From positions 11,075 to 75,074 of the forward strand of contig CAUHQV010000005.1 in assembly GCA_959608625.1 (NCBI GenBank): a stretch of 64,000 bases of DNA. Reading direction: 5' to 3'. The stretch comes from an uncultured Flavobacteriales bacterium (GTDB lineage: Bacteria; Bacteroidota; Bacteroidia; Flavobacteriales; UBA1820). The notes under the pieces were generated by a model. It was given only the letters and a program-made list of their open reading frames with translations. It was not told the origin of the DNA and searched no databases. Within the stretch, counting starts at the first letter, position 1. Each line of letters starts with the position of its first letter. Below, piece after piece: positions 35,770-44,086 of the stretch. The position numbers and the translations under genes are program-made.

Positions 35770-36822
35770 TTATATTTTATAGTCGTATACAAATACCTGC
35801 TCGAAATCCTGCGACGAATCATAGCAGAATATCTTGCCATGCGGTTCGTCTACCAGGAAGCGGTTGAAGGCGCCCCCCAAATCGAATTTTTTGACCGGAT
35901 TACCGTCCCAATCGTACACTTCCACATAGCTTTTCAGGAGTTTCCGCCCCTCTTCTTCTTTGCGGTAGTCCCCGCTGAGGACGTAAATATGTTTTTCCGT
36001 TCCCTGTATGCCGTAATAGGATTCGCCGCTTTGCGTATTTTCCAAATTCATGGCATTGATCTGCTCCGAGGTGCTGGAGTCCCCGAAGGACTGTTTGAGA
36101 GTGATCTTTCCATCCGCAGAAATGTCGTACACGTCCGTACGGCGTACGTCCCCGTACAGGATTACCAGGCGCCCGTTGTTGTAAACGAACTGGGGGTCGT
36201 TGTAATACCGGCCGGAGATGCCGATTCCCCCGCCGTCGAAATGGGAGACTTTAAAACTTTTATAGTAAGAGAGCGGGATAAGGGAATCGATAGTGGCTTC
36301 ATTTTTCGTAATAGTCCTGCAATAGCTTTTCAAATATTCCCCGGAATAATCGGAATTCGATTGAAATGTGACGGAATCGTTGACGTAGAAAAGTACATTA
36401 TATAGTTTGCCTTTCCTTTCCCCTGTCTTTTTCGCCCCCCGATCGCTTATCAGATAGGTATACCGGTTCCCTTTATTCAGGTCTTCGAGGTAAAAAGGCA
36501 ATGTGGAAACATCCTGTGTCCTCAGGTAAGGGTAGGAGAAATCGTCCGGACCTTCGCCTTTAGCCCCGAAGGAATAAAGATATTCGAAACCGGGCAGGCG
36601 GTATACGAAAAAGGCGCTGTCGGTCTTTTGGGAGAGGATCACTACTTTATCTTCGACAGTACGCCATATTAGCGGGGCCAGTATCTGGTTTATGGCGATG
36701 CTGTCCGGCGCATCGAGAACCACCGGACGGGCGAACGTGTCCTCTGCGGTTTTATTGCCCCCGCAGGCGGCCAAAATGGCCGTTATACAAAAGATCGGGA
36801 AGAGAAACGCCGCTTTTTTCAT
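35770..36822 (-). CDS. BF3164-like beta-propeller lipoprotein (paralogue 2 of 3)
   Basis: The 350-residue protein has a lipoprotein signal (MKKAAFLFPIFCITAILAACGG) and propeller-like repeats. Its C-terminal VYDWDGNPVKKFDLGGAFNR and FEQVFVYDYKI match the copies at 16420-17442 and 46013-47086. It lies between the MmcQ-like and nucleotidyltransferase genes in one operon. Confidence 0.8.
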   Translation of the reverse strand: MKKAAFLFPIFCITAILAACGGNKTAEDTFARPVVLDAPDSIAINQILAPLIWRTVEDKVVILSQKTDSAFFVYRLPGFEYLYSFGAKGEGPDDFSYPYLRTQDVSTLPFYLEDLNKGNRYTYLISDRGAKKTGERKGKLYNVLFYVNDSVTFQSNSDYSGEYLKSYCRTITKNEATIDSLIPLSYYKSFKVSHFDGGGIGISGRYYNDPQFVYNNGRLVILYGDVRRTDVYDISADGKITLKQSFGDSSTSEQINAMNLENTQSGESYYGIQGTEKHIYVLSGDYRKEEEGRKLLKSYVEVYDWDGNPVKKFDLGGAFNRFLVDEPHGKIFCYDSSQDFEQVFVYDYKI

Positions 36823-36841
36823 AGGATATATAGTTGCGCGA

Positions 36842-37177
36842 TCAATTTTTCCGTTTTTTTGCGTGTTTGGCCCGCACCAGGTCGTAAGAACCCTTGATCC
36901 ATTCCCGCAGGAGTTCGCCCCGGACTTTCGGCGCGTCGATCCCGTTCCAGTGTTTTTTGTTGAAATGATAAGCCGGGGTTACCTCTTCGTACTGTTCGCG
37001 CAGCTCCACGGCTTTGTCGGGGTCGCATTTGACGGCCATCCAGGAGGATTCGATGTCCACCAGGGCAAACATACGGCCGTCGGTCTTAAAAACGATATAT
37101 TCCTCCCCGAAAGGCGTGGATTCCTCCACTTCGGGCCCCAAAGAAAGGCTGTACTCCCGGATCTCCAACGTGTCCAT
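36842..37177 (-). CDS. MmcQ/YjbR family protein
   Basis: The 111-residue cytoplasmic protein matches MmcQ/YjbR: EESTPFGEEYIVFKTDGRMF, VDIESSWMAVKCDPDKAVEL, TPAYHFNKKHWNGI and a C-terminal basic helix. These proteins have a CyaY-like fold and are described as DNA-binding; their role is not settled. It follows the CBM9-like gene by 6 bp. Confidence 0.88.
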   Translation of the reverse strand: MDTLEIREYSLSLGPEVEESTPFGEEYIVFKTDGRMFALVDIESSWMAVKCDPDKAVELREQYEEVTPAYHFNKKHWNGIDAPKVRGELLREWIKGSYDLVRAKHAKKRKN

Positions 37178-37183
37178 GGCCGT

Positions 37184-37825
37184 TTATTGAAGAGTGACCT
37201 TTCCGAAATATTTCGGCTGGTGGAAACTCGGCTTTTCGGTATGGATAGGCGCCCAGGTGAGGTAATGTTTTTGCACGGTGTTGTCCCCGCATTTGTAGAA
37301 GTTGGCGGTAAATTCGCGGCCGCTTTCCAGGAATCCAGCCGGCAGGCATTCGGCCGGGATAAATACGGTAAGCTCCCATTTCCCGCCATTCTTGTCGTCG
37401 ATCAAGGTGCGTTCGGGCAGGGAAGTCTTTATTACGATCTTTTCGAGGTCTTTGTCGTCGAAGACGGTCTTTTGTCCTTCGGCGTTTTTGAAATGCCACA
37501 AACGGGAGCCGGTACAGCTCATTTCGAGGTTGAAATAGCTGCTGTCGGAGGTGGGGGAATAGAAAAATTCCACGCAACTGTCCTGATAGGCCGGGGCGTA
37601 AAGCGTAGTGTGGGAGGAGAGGATGTGTTGTTCTTCCACCTGGAAATTGATCAGCAACCCATCCTTGTTCCAGCCGGCCCGGAAAGTAACGGCGGGGCGG
37701 TAGTCGAACTGCTCCCAGTTGATGATGTTTATGGATTGTACGGGAGCGTTGGCCTTGAGTTCGGCGGTAGCTGCGGGCATATTCAACAGGGAAGACGCCA
37801 ACTGAATAAAGATCATTTCCATCAT
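37184..37825 (-). CDS. Carbohydrate-binding family 9-like protein
   Basis: The 213-residue protein has the CBM9-like beta-sandwich found in many Bacteroidetes proteins: ITFRAGWNKDGLLINFQVEE-like sequence (AVTFRAGWNKDGLLINFQ), YQDSCVEFFYSP and WELTVFIPAECL. No signal peptide is visible, so location is uncertain. The frame is open to 37984, but the promoter box at 37848-37855 lies inside it, so the ATG at 37825 is used. It is the first gene of the four-gene reverse operon ending at 34849. Confidence 0.78.
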   Translation of the reverse strand: MMEMIFIQLASSLLNMPAATAELKANAPVQSINIINWEQFDYRPAVTFRAGWNKDGLLINFQVEEQHILSSHTTLYAPAYQDSCVEFFYSPTSDSSYFNLEMSCTGSRLWHFKNAEGQKTVFDDKDLEKIVIKTSLPERTLIDDKNGGKWELTVFIPAECLPAGFLESGREFTANFYKCGDNTVQKHYLTWAPIHTEKPSFHQPKYFGKVTLQ

Positions 37826-37847
37826 GAAATCGTGTTTTTTAATGGAA

Positions 37848-37855
37848 CAAAAATA
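37848..37855 (-). promoter_or_regulatory. -7 promoter box of the reverse operon 37825-34849
   Basis: TATTTTTG on the minus strand fits TAnnTTTG, 22 bp upstream of the CBM9-like ATG. Confidence 0.5.
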
Positions 37856-37936
37856 GGATATTTTCCGGATACCCGCTCCTTTACGCAGCGCTTTTTGGGA
37901 AAAACCCCGGATACGGGCACATTTTTGAGTTTTTGT

Positions 37937-37967
37937 TTTGCCAAATGGGAAATTGAGCCTATCTTTG
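37937..37967 (+). promoter_or_regulatory. Promoter of the tRNA Ser-Pro-Arg cluster
   Basis: TTTG (37937-37940), 19-bp spacer, TATCTTTG (37960-37967): a near-perfect Bacteroidetes promoter 62 bp upstream of tRNA-Ser. Confidence 0.75.
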
Positions 37968-38029
37968 CACTCGCATAAAAGCACAGAACAAGCCCTCTGG
38001 CCGTCTTGAGCGGCGTTATTTGAAAATAA

Positions 38030-38119
38030 GGTGAGATGGGTGAGTGGCTGAAACCAGCAGTTTGCTAAACTGCCGTGCGGGTAACCGTACCGGGGGTTCG
38101 AATCCCCCTCTCACCGCCA
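38030..38119 (+). tRNA. tRNA-Ser (GCT)
   Basis: The acceptor stem GGTGAGA pairs with TCTCACC, discriminator G, and CCA is encoded. The anticodon loop TTGCTAA gives anticodon GCT (reads AGC/AGU). A long variable arm and the T-arm GGGGGTTCGAATCCCCC are present, as expected for class II serine tRNA. Confidence 0.95.
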
Positions 38120-38128
38120 AAAGGGCCT

Positions 38129-38203
38129 CGGGGTGTAGCGTAGTCCGGTCATCGCGCCTGCTTTGGGAGCAGGAGGTCACAGGTTCGAATCCTGTTACCC
38201 CGA
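38129..38203 (+). tRNA. tRNA-Pro (TGG)
   Basis: Acceptor CGGGGTG pairs with TACCCCG (one G-U), discriminator A; CCA is not encoded. Anticodon loop TTTGGGA gives TGG; T-arm ACAGGTTCGAATCCTGT. It starts 9 bp after tRNA-Ser. Confidence 0.95.
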
Positions 38204-38213
38204 CTAAGTGATG

Positions 38214-38240
38214 AAGCCGCAGAAGTTCCGCGGCTTTTTT
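38214..38240 (+). terminator. Terminator-like hairpin between tRNA-Pro and tRNA-Arg
   Basis: Stem AAGCCGC / GCGGCTT followed by TTTT. It ends only 6 bp before tRNA-Arg, leaving no room for a separate promoter, so it may act as an attenuator or processing signal. Confidence 0.7.
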
Positions 38241-38246
38241 CATCCG

Positions 38247-38320
38247 GGTCGAGTAGCTCAGCTGGATAGAGCAGCTGATTTCTAATCAGCCGGTCGTGGG
38301 TTCGAACCCCGCCTCGATCA
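38247..38320 (+). tRNA. tRNA-Arg (TCT)
   Basis: Acceptor GGTCGAG pairs with CTCGATC (one G-U), discriminator A; CCA is not encoded. Anticodon loop TTTCTAA gives TCT (reads AGA/AGG); D-arm AGCTCAGCTGGATAGAGC and T-arm GTGGGTTCGAACCCCGC are regular. Confidence 0.95.
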
Positions 38321-38353
38321 CAAAAATTCATGTTGTTGAAATACAATTAATTG

Positions 38354-38386
38354 AAAGCCTCTGAATGTCGTTTCAGGGGCTTTTTT
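38354..38386 (+). terminator. Terminator of the tRNA cluster
   Basis: Stem AAAGCCTCTGAA / TTCAGGGGCTTT with a short TGTCGT loop, followed by TTTTA. Confidence 0.85.
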
Positions 38387-38673
38387 ATTGCCTGTTTCGG
38401 GCCTTGTAATGTACAGCCAAAGGGGAGCCCCCTTGAGTGTCGCTCCATCTGAAAAGGCGATGGGGCGGAGGGCGGACTTCTTCTGCTTTTATTTGACCTC
38501 CTCCGAAAGGCAGGAATAGGGAAAATAGGTATGTTCCGAATTATAAGAATATGGCAAGGTGGGCGCGCTAGATTCGAAAGGAAACATTTGGTATGCTGAA
38601 TTATATTTATGCGTACTATTTTTTAGTATATTTTTATATATTAGCATCTAATAACCTTAAAAATTTAAACGAT
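38387..38673. other. Intergenic stretch before the repeat lipoprotein, no gene seen
   Basis: The first half has ordinary composition with no start or reading frame worth calling. The last 80 bp are very A+T-rich and should carry the promoter for the gene at 38674; no clear TAnnTTTG was found. Confidence 0.4.
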
Positions 38674-39927
38674 ATGAAAAAACTACTACTATTAATTACA
38701 CTGCTTCCGCTGTTCACTTTCTGTTCGCGAGACAATATCTCGGAAAGCGCATTGCCAATGAATAGTGCGAACACCCAAGAATCATGCGACACTTGTCCGG
38801 TAAAAATCTCTTTTCAAACGAATCAGGATATTAATATTAAAGGGCTGATCTCTCCGGGTTCAGCCACCGTGATTCCTCCTCAAAGCGCTAGTTTTAAAGT
38901 CTTAAAAGATAACGACACTTTTGTGTTCGATAGATTTATCCAAATGGGAGGGTCTCCTGGAGATGTTCACCCGACAATAAACGGCGGTGGTGTCGACGGC
39001 CTATATAGGGCTTATTCTGTCTGGACAAGGGAGGAGCATGGTGGTAAAACCTATGTAATCCAAGCTAATTTTAGGCAAATAGGACCCATGTATAGGAGGG
39101 TCATCGTAGAATCGAATACCCCCCAATATGGGGAGGTGGCTGGCGGGGGAAAAGTCAATATCGGGGAGAACCATACGATATCGGCCTCATTGAAGGATGA
39201 TAGCCCCTATGGGTTTTCTCATTGGACTAAAAGCGGAGTAGAGGTTGAAGGAGCCGGCTTGGATTATACGTTTAAATTGGATTTGAGTAAAGATTACAAC
39301 GCTGGCGATACTACCAGCATAAGGTATATGGCCCATTTCTCACGGGACGCCACAGCTCGGACTGTTTTCGAATGGACAGAGGGCGGAGAGGTGACCGGTT
39401 GGCAGCATATGGGACTGCATATTCCCGTAGGAACAAGATTTACCCTGACGGCGGAGCCTGAAAACGGGTACAGGTTCGACCGTTGGGTAAAATCAACCTA
39501 TAGTACCGGGCCTGTGACCGTGGGTACGGAACCCGTGTACTCAGGCCGGATCACATCCAGGGAGGGGGCTACTTATACTGCTGTTTTTGAATCGACGGCG
39601 CAAGTAACCAGCATGACGTTTAATAACCACGTCGACGACTTTTATTACACATCGGCGACGTATCTCACGTACATCGATCCTGATGGCCAGCAGCAGACTC
39701 TTCGTCCTACGACAATATCCTCATATTTCGACATAAAGCGGGGGACTCCTGTAACGCTGCATGTCGATATAAGAAAAAACGGAGAATATATAAATTGCTT
39801 CATCAGCGGTTCCGATAACCAGTATATCGATCTGAGCGGATATAATGAGATCGTAACTACCCGGGAACTGACCATCGAGCCGGAACGGGATAATACAGCC
39901 GTGATCACATTGCAGGCCGGAGAATAG
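38674..39927 (+). CDS. Lipoprotein with two divergent InlB B-repeats and shared C-terminal domain (member 2 of 4)
   Basis: The 417-residue protein starts at the ATG at 38674 with a lipoprotein signal (MKKLLLLITLLPLFTFCSRD); the open frame upstream is not used. Residues about 150-330 hold two divergent InlB-type repeats (EVAGGGKVNIGENHTISASL; FTLTAEPENGYRFDRWV, ending in YTAVFE). The last 110 residues (TFNNHVDDFYYTSATYLTYI, DPDGQQQTLRPTTISSY) match the stand-alone protein at 40301-40750 and the end of 47171-48535. It is an exported surface-type protein of unknown role. Confidence 0.78.
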   Translation: MKKLLLLITLLPLFTFCSRDNISESALPMNSANTQESCDTCPVKISFQTNQDINIKGLISPGSATVIPPQSASFKVLKDNDTFVFDRFIQMGGSPGDVHPTINGGGVDGLYRAYSVWTREEHGGKTYVIQANFRQIGPMYRRVIVESNTPQYGEVAGGGKVNIGENHTISASLKDDSPYGFSHWTKSGVEVEGAGLDYTFKLDLSKDYNAGDTTSIRYMAHFSRDATARTVFEWTEGGEVTGWQHMGLHIPVGTRFTLTAEPENGYRFDRWVKSTYSTGPVTVGTEPVYSGRITSREGATYTAVFESTAQVTSMTFNNHVDDFYYTSATYLTYIDPDGQQQTLRPTTISSYFDIKRGTPVTLHVDIRKNGEYINCFISGSDNQYIDLSGYNEIVTTRELTIEPERDNTAVITLQAGE

Positions 39928-39958
39928 ATACTGTCTTTTTCTGGTACAATCCTGACAT

Positions 39959-39987
39959 AATAACCCCCGGGTAACCGGGGGTTATTT
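39959..39987 (+). terminator. Terminator after the 38674 gene
   Basis: Stem AATAACCCCCGG / CCGGGGGTTATT (overlapping GTA loop) followed by TGTATAA; the T run is short but the stem is very stable. Confidence 0.7.
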
Positions 39988-40205
39988 GTATAAGTGCATG
40001 GGGATATGGAGGTGTTCTAAAATAGCACAAACCAGGCAGTGGAATTTTGAACATGTAGATTTGATTTTGTAGTTTTTATCTGATTTTCAGCATCTTGAAA
40101 ACCGCTGCTTCTATAGGATTGCGTGCCCGCCATATATTCACTGATCCCACGATAAAGGACGGAAATGATTGTTTGCCGGAATAACTACATGATCTCGTTT
40201 TCAGG
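39988..40205. other. Intergenic stretch, no gene seen
   Basis: On the minus strand a short frame (about 40165-40079) reads FIVGSVNIWRARNPIEAAVF before a stop. It has no start codon context and no family I recognise, so it is at most a remnant. Confidence 0.3.
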
Positions 40206-40238
40206 CAAAAAAGGTTTCCGTGTCGAACACGGAAACCT
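40206..40238 (-). terminator. Terminator of the 40301-40750 gene
   Basis: Perfect 12-bp stem AGGTTTCCGTGT / ACACGGAAACCT with a CGA loop; the minus strand continues as a T run. Confidence 0.85.
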
Positions 40239-40300
40239 GATGTTACTGAAGAACCCTTAAAAAAGGGATTCGTCGATGACCTGTTGTGATTTCTATATTA

Positions 40301-40750
40301 TCACTCCAGTTCTGCCATAAGGGTTACCGTCGCCCGGTCGCCGGATATATCGACCATGTCGATCGTAGCGCCTCCGGTTATAGGATTGGCTCCTGTAAAA
40401 TCCCGGTAAAAACCGTTGCTGGCCGATATTGAGGCGTTAATAGTCTGATAGGCCCCGCCCGGCGCATTGACGAAAATATTTACCGTTATATAACCTGTTT
40501 TCGCTACGTGAATGTAGGTAGTCAACAGGGTGGGGTACAAAGTCTGGCGCTGCCCATACTCATCCACGTACTCGATATAAGACTCGTTGATCAGGCCACC
40601 GGAAACATAATTGTTGAAGGCAACCTCCACGTATTCTTGGACGGTAGCCGCCTCCTGTTTGGCAATAGCCGGCGTATCGCTCTGTAAGGCATCTTTGGAG
40701 CATCCGAAGCATAACAGGGCTGCCAGCGGCAGGAAAAGGATTTTTTTCAT
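40301..40750 (-). CDS. Small lipoprotein consisting of the shared C-terminal domain alone (member 3 of 4)
   Basis: The 149-residue protein starts MKKILFLPLAALLCFGCSKD (lipoprotein). From about residue 45 it is a single beta-rich domain: VEVAFNNYVSGGLINESYIE, YVDEYGQRQTLYPTLLTTYI, ending in DRATVTLMAELE. The same domain is the tail of the proteins at 38674-39927 and 47171-48535, so this gene defines its borders (about 105 residues). The function is unknown. Confidence 0.75.
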   Translation of the reverse strand: MKKILFLPLAALLCFGCSKDALQSDTPAIAKQEAATVQEYVEVAFNNYVSGGLINESYIEYVDEYGQRQTLYPTLLTTYIHVAKTGYITVNIFVNAPGGAYQTINASISASNGFYRDFTGANPITGGATIDMVDISGDRATVTLMAELE

Positions 40751-41114
40751 GATAAAAACGTTTTAGTGAATGATAAAATAATGACTCGATGTGCAAATGG
40801 CCGTAGGAAAGCGTAGGTATGGAAATGTCCTATCCCGGGCGGTCCCGTCTACGGGTAGGTTTTAGCAGTTATTGGTATAGTTGAGCGGTATAGCGTTAAA
40901 AAATACAGCCGTTTGCTTCGTCCAAGATATAACTTTTGTTAAATATTAGAAAGTATATGACTATTAATTTTGAAAGAATATTGCGAATAAAGATAAAGTT
41001 TGTTGTGAACATATTGTAGGCCGGAAGCTTTTCCGGCAGGCCGATTTATTCATATCTTTAAAAGATGAAATGGTATGGGGGAATTCTAAATAACGGATTA
41101 AAAAAGAATAAGAT
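40751..41114. other. Divergent promoter region between the 40301 lipoprotein and the inositol-phosphatase gene
   Basis: No reading frame is convincing in these 364 bp. The right half is A+T-rich. A -7-like TATCTTTA lies near 41054, about 55 bp before the ATG at 41115. A short hairpin (GGCCGGAAGCTTTTCCGGC) is present near 41020-41040. Confidence 0.4.
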
Positions 41115-41897
41115 ATGTATGAAGACTTTCTCGATTTCACGGTTGGTATAGTAAAACGAGCCGCCGCAATACAACTGGATTACTTCCGGGGGAACGATCT
41201 GGGTATCCGCACCAAATCCAATGTCTACGACGTAGTCACCCGGGCCGATAAGGAAAGTGAGGATTTTATCGTGCGCTCGATCCTCGACCGGTATCCTGAC
41301 CATAAGATTTTAGGCGAGGAAGGCGGATACCGGGGAAATGAGGACAGCGAGTATATGTGGGTTATCGACCCGCTGGACGGAACAACCAATTACAGCCAGG
41401 GATTGCCCTTGTTCTGCATTTCGGTAGCCCTGCAATGCAAAGGGGAGACAATCGTCGGGGCTGTATTCGCACCTTATGTGGGCGAACTATTTACGGCTGT
41501 TAAAGGCGGGGGCGCTTACCTGAAATGCGGAGAGGAAGAGCCCGAAAGGATCCATGTTTCCGATAAGAAGACCTTGGATACTTCGGTCATCGCCACCGGC
41601 TTTCCGTACGACAAGGATGTTAACCCGGATAACAACAGCGATAACCTCTCCCGGATCGTTCCCCATGTGCGGGATATCCGGCGGATGGGAACGGCGGCTT
41701 ACGATATATGCTGCGTGGCCTGTGGTTTTCTGGATGGGTATTGGGAATTCTCCCTGCATTTATGGGACGTGTGCGCGGCCAACCTGATCCTGCGGGAGGC
41801 AGGCGGGATCGTATCCGAATTGGAGGGGCACAGGGGTGTCTCGCAGGTGGTGGGCAACGAAACGATAGTCGGACAGATCCGGAAATATGTGAAATAA
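41115..41897 (+). CDS. Inositol monophosphatase family protein (SuhB-like)
   Basis: The 260-residue cytoplasmic enzyme has the three metal-binding motifs: ILGEEGGY near residue 70, WVIDPLDGTTNYSQGLPLFC near residue 83, and WDVCAANLILREAGG near residue 217. It hydrolyses phosphate from inositol phosphate or related substrates (Mg2+-dependent, lithium-sensitive fold); in bacteria SuhB also has an rRNA-transcription role. A bidirectional terminator follows. Confidence 0.93.
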   Translation: MYEDFLDFTVGIVKRAAAIQLDYFRGNDLGIRTKSNVYDVVTRADKESEDFIVRSILDRYPDHKILGEEGGYRGNEDSEYMWVIDPLDGTTNYSQGLPLFCISVALQCKGETIVGAVFAPYVGELFTAVKGGGAYLKCGEEEPERIHVSDKKTLDTSVIATGFPYDKDVNPDNNSDNLSRIVPHVRDIRRMGTAAYDICCVACGFLDGYWEFSLHLWDVCAANLILREAGGIVSELEGHRGVSQVVGNETIVGQIRKYVK

Positions 41898-41923
41898 GGC
41901 CCTGAAGATTTGCCTGTAAAAGC

Positions 41924-41950
41924 AAAAGACAGCCTGTAAGGCTGCCTTTT
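41924..41950. terminator. Bidirectional terminator
   Basis: Stem AAAAGACAGCC / GGCTGCCTTTT (one mismatch) between convergent genes, with A/T runs on both sides. Confidence 0.75.
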
Positions 41951-41969
41951 GTGATTTTGGAGAATGGGG

Positions 41970-42533
41970 TTACTCTCCTTTTTTGAGCTTTCTCAGCTCG
42001 ACGCCGACCACGATCCGGAATATCCCGAACAGAATAAGGGCGTAGGCTACCATGAACACGAACGTGAAAGCCCCTGCTGCCGGCACCCAAATGATACCGA
42101 TGGAGCACAACACGGCCAGGATCGCGATGGCCAGGTACCAACCCCAGGAATTGGAGCCGAACCGTTTCAGGTCCATCGCATGTCCGATGCCCGAAAAGCC
42201 CCGGAACATGAGCCAGAAGGCCAGGATGAACGGGAGTACGGCCATACTGAGGCCCGGGGAGGCCAGCAGCATGATCCCGATAAGCAGGTCGATGATGCCG
42301 CCAGCCAAATACCAGCCCCAACTGGTGAGGCGTGCCCGGTTGGAAACGGCAAAAATGATCTCGAAGACACCGCTGACGAACATGAAAATGCTGAACACGA
42401 TGGCCAGGGCCATATAGCTTGCCAGCGGGTTGACGAACAGCCAGATGGCAAGCGCGATGTACAGGACTCCCAGGATGATGGAAAGCCACCAGTTCTTGAT
42501 GGCTGAATTCAAAGAATCTACTACAGTTTTCAT
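41970..42533 (-). CDS. HdeD family (DUF308) membrane protein
   Basis: The 187-residue protein has six membrane segments in three pairs, each like a DUF308 repeat: WWLSIILGVLYIALAIWLFV, WGWYLAGGIIDLLIGIMLLA, WGWYLAIAILAVLCSIGIIW. HdeD proteins are linked to acid resistance in enterobacteria; in Bacteroidetes the role is not known. Confidence 0.9.
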   Translation of the reverse strand: MKTVVDSLNSAIKNWWLSIILGVLYIALAIWLFVNPLASYMALAIVFSIFMFVSGVFEIIFAVSNRARLTSWGWYLAGGIIDLLIGIMLLASPGLSMAVLPFILAFWLMFRGFSGIGHAMDLKRFGSNSWGWYLAIAILAVLCSIGIIWVPAAGAFTFVFMVAYALILFGIFRIVVGVELRKLKKGE

Positions 42534-42776
42534 ACGTTTAATTATTTAAGTTTATTTTGGGTTATTCGCAGGATTTATCTTTGGCCGCGGCAAGGCGTCT
42601 TTTCTTCCGGGTTTTCGCCACAGCGGAACTAAAACGGCCTTTTCGGGAAAGAAAGTCCCAAATGCGTATGAAAGTTAAGCAAAATGTGGAAGAAAAACAA
42701 ATCTTTTTCATTTTCACCGGATTGTGCCCGGCAAAAAAATGTTTTCTGTACCTTTATATAATGATAGGATATGCTC

Positions 42777-42900
42777 CGGCTATTTTTTAGCGGGCTTGGA
42801 TAGCTTTCAGTTTTAACTATATTTGGAGAATATAGGAGGCGGTTCGGCGATCTTACCAAAACAAGTTTTCTCCGATTGCTCTTACCTTTCACTATATTTG
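42777..42900 (+). repeat. Promoter-bearing intergenic repeat, copy 2 (upstream of the MBL-fold gene)
   Basis: A 124-bp stretch similar to 29188-29305, starting CGGCTATTTT and ending TTTCACTATATTTG in both. The conserved core at 42815-42847 has an inverted repeat CTATATT-TGGAG-AATATAG (42817-42835). The terminal TATATTTG (42893-42900) is a -7-type box 22 bp before the ATG at 42923. The rest of the 389-bp gap (42534-42922) holds nothing else I can name. Confidence 0.65.
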
Positions 42901-42922
42901 TTTTTCAAACGAAGGACATAAA

Positions 42923-44071
42923 ATGGTAAAACGGAAAAAAAGGAAAAAGACCATGTGGATAACTATAGGCATTGTAGCCGTACTGGCATTGGGAGTCGTT
43001 ACGTTCCTACGCACTCCGCAGTTCGGCAGGATCCCCCGGGGAGAAAGGAAAGAAAGGATAGTAAACTCACCCAATTACCGGGACGGGCGTTTCCAAAATA
43101 TTCACCATACCCCTCAACTGACTTCGGATAAGGGGTTTTTCGCTACTTTTTTCGGCTTCCTGTTCCGCAAGGCGGAAAATCTGAAGCCCGCAGCCGGGAT
43201 ACCGGCGGTAAAAACCGATCTGGAAGCCTTGGATCCGGCAGAGGACGTAGTCGTTTGGTTCGGCCATTCGTCCTATATGGCACAGGCGGACGGGCGGCGG
43301 ATATTGGTCGATCCGGTGTTCAGCCGGGCGGCCTCCCCGGTGCCGTTTTTCAATAAGGCGTTCGAAGGAACGGATATTTACGGCCCTGAGGATATGCCAG
43401 TTATCGATTATTTGTTCATTACGCACGACCATTGGGATCATCTGGACTATCCTACCGTGCGGGCTCTGATACCAAAAGTGGGGAAAGTAGTCTGCACGCT
43501 GGGGGTAGGGGAGCATTTCGAGCGATGGGGATTCGACCGGGCAAAGATCGTGGAGATGGATTGGAATGAGGAAACGGAACTCGATGCCGGTTTCCGGGTG
43601 TTCTGCCTGCCTGCACGCCATTTTTCCGGCCGGGGACTTTCCCCCAACCAATCGCTGTGGGCTTCATTCCTATGGCAGACGCCTTCGTATACGCTGTTTT
43701 TAGGGGGCGACGGGGGATACGACACCCATTTTGCCGCTATCGGCCAGCGGTTCGGGAAAATAGATTTAGCTTTGCTCGAGGCTGGCCAATACGGGGACGG
43801 TTGGAAATACATCCATATGACGCCGGAAGAAACGGTGCAGGCTGGCCGGGATCTGAAAGCCCGGGCCGTATTCCCGGTGCATAATTCAAAATATGCGCTC
43901 GCTTACCACACGTGGGACGATCCTTTGAAGCGGGTGGCTGCCGCGCGCCGGGAAGGGGATTTCCAGCTGGTTACCCCGCTTATCGGCGAGCCCGTATGGC
44001 TGAAAGATACGGTCCGGGTCTATCCCCGCTGGTGGGAAAGTGTAAAAGAAAACGAACAAAATAACCTTTAA
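42923..44071 (+). CDS. MBL-fold metallo-hydrolase, NAPE-PLD/UlaG-like, membrane-anchored
   Basis: The 382-residue protein has an N-terminal basic stretch and one membrane segment (residues about 10-28), then a metallo-beta-lactamase fold: VVWFGHSSYMAQADGRRILV, ITHDHWDHLD (metal ligands), FCLPARHFSGRG and FLGGDGGYDTHF. The pattern fits the NAPE-PLD-like branch that cleaves phosphodiesters of lipids; the substrate is inference. The 44087 gene follows by 15 bp. Confidence 0.88.
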   Translation: MVKRKKRKKTMWITIGIVAVLALGVVTFLRTPQFGRIPRGERKERIVNSPNYRDGRFQNIHHTPQLTSDKGFFATFFGFLFRKAENLKPAAGIPAVKTDLEALDPAEDVVVWFGHSSYMAQADGRRILVDPVFSRAASPVPFFNKAFEGTDIYGPEDMPVIDYLFITHDHWDHLDYPTVRALIPKVGKVVCTLGVGEHFERWGFDRAKIVEMDWNEETELDAGFRVFCLPARHFSGRGLSPNQSLWASFLWQTPSYTLFLGGDGGYDTHFAAIGQRFGKIDLALLEAGQYGDGWKYIHMTPEETVQAGRDLKARAVFPVHNSKYALAYHTWDDPLKRVAAARREGDFQLVTPLIGEPVWLKDTVRVYPRWWESVKENEQNNL

Positions 44072-44086
44072 TATAATGATGCAGAT

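Noticed and set aside
42629..42892. Minus-strand ORF of 87 codons
   Set aside because: It covers the intergenic repeat and has no protein-like features; the similarity to 28614-29297 is at the DNA level.
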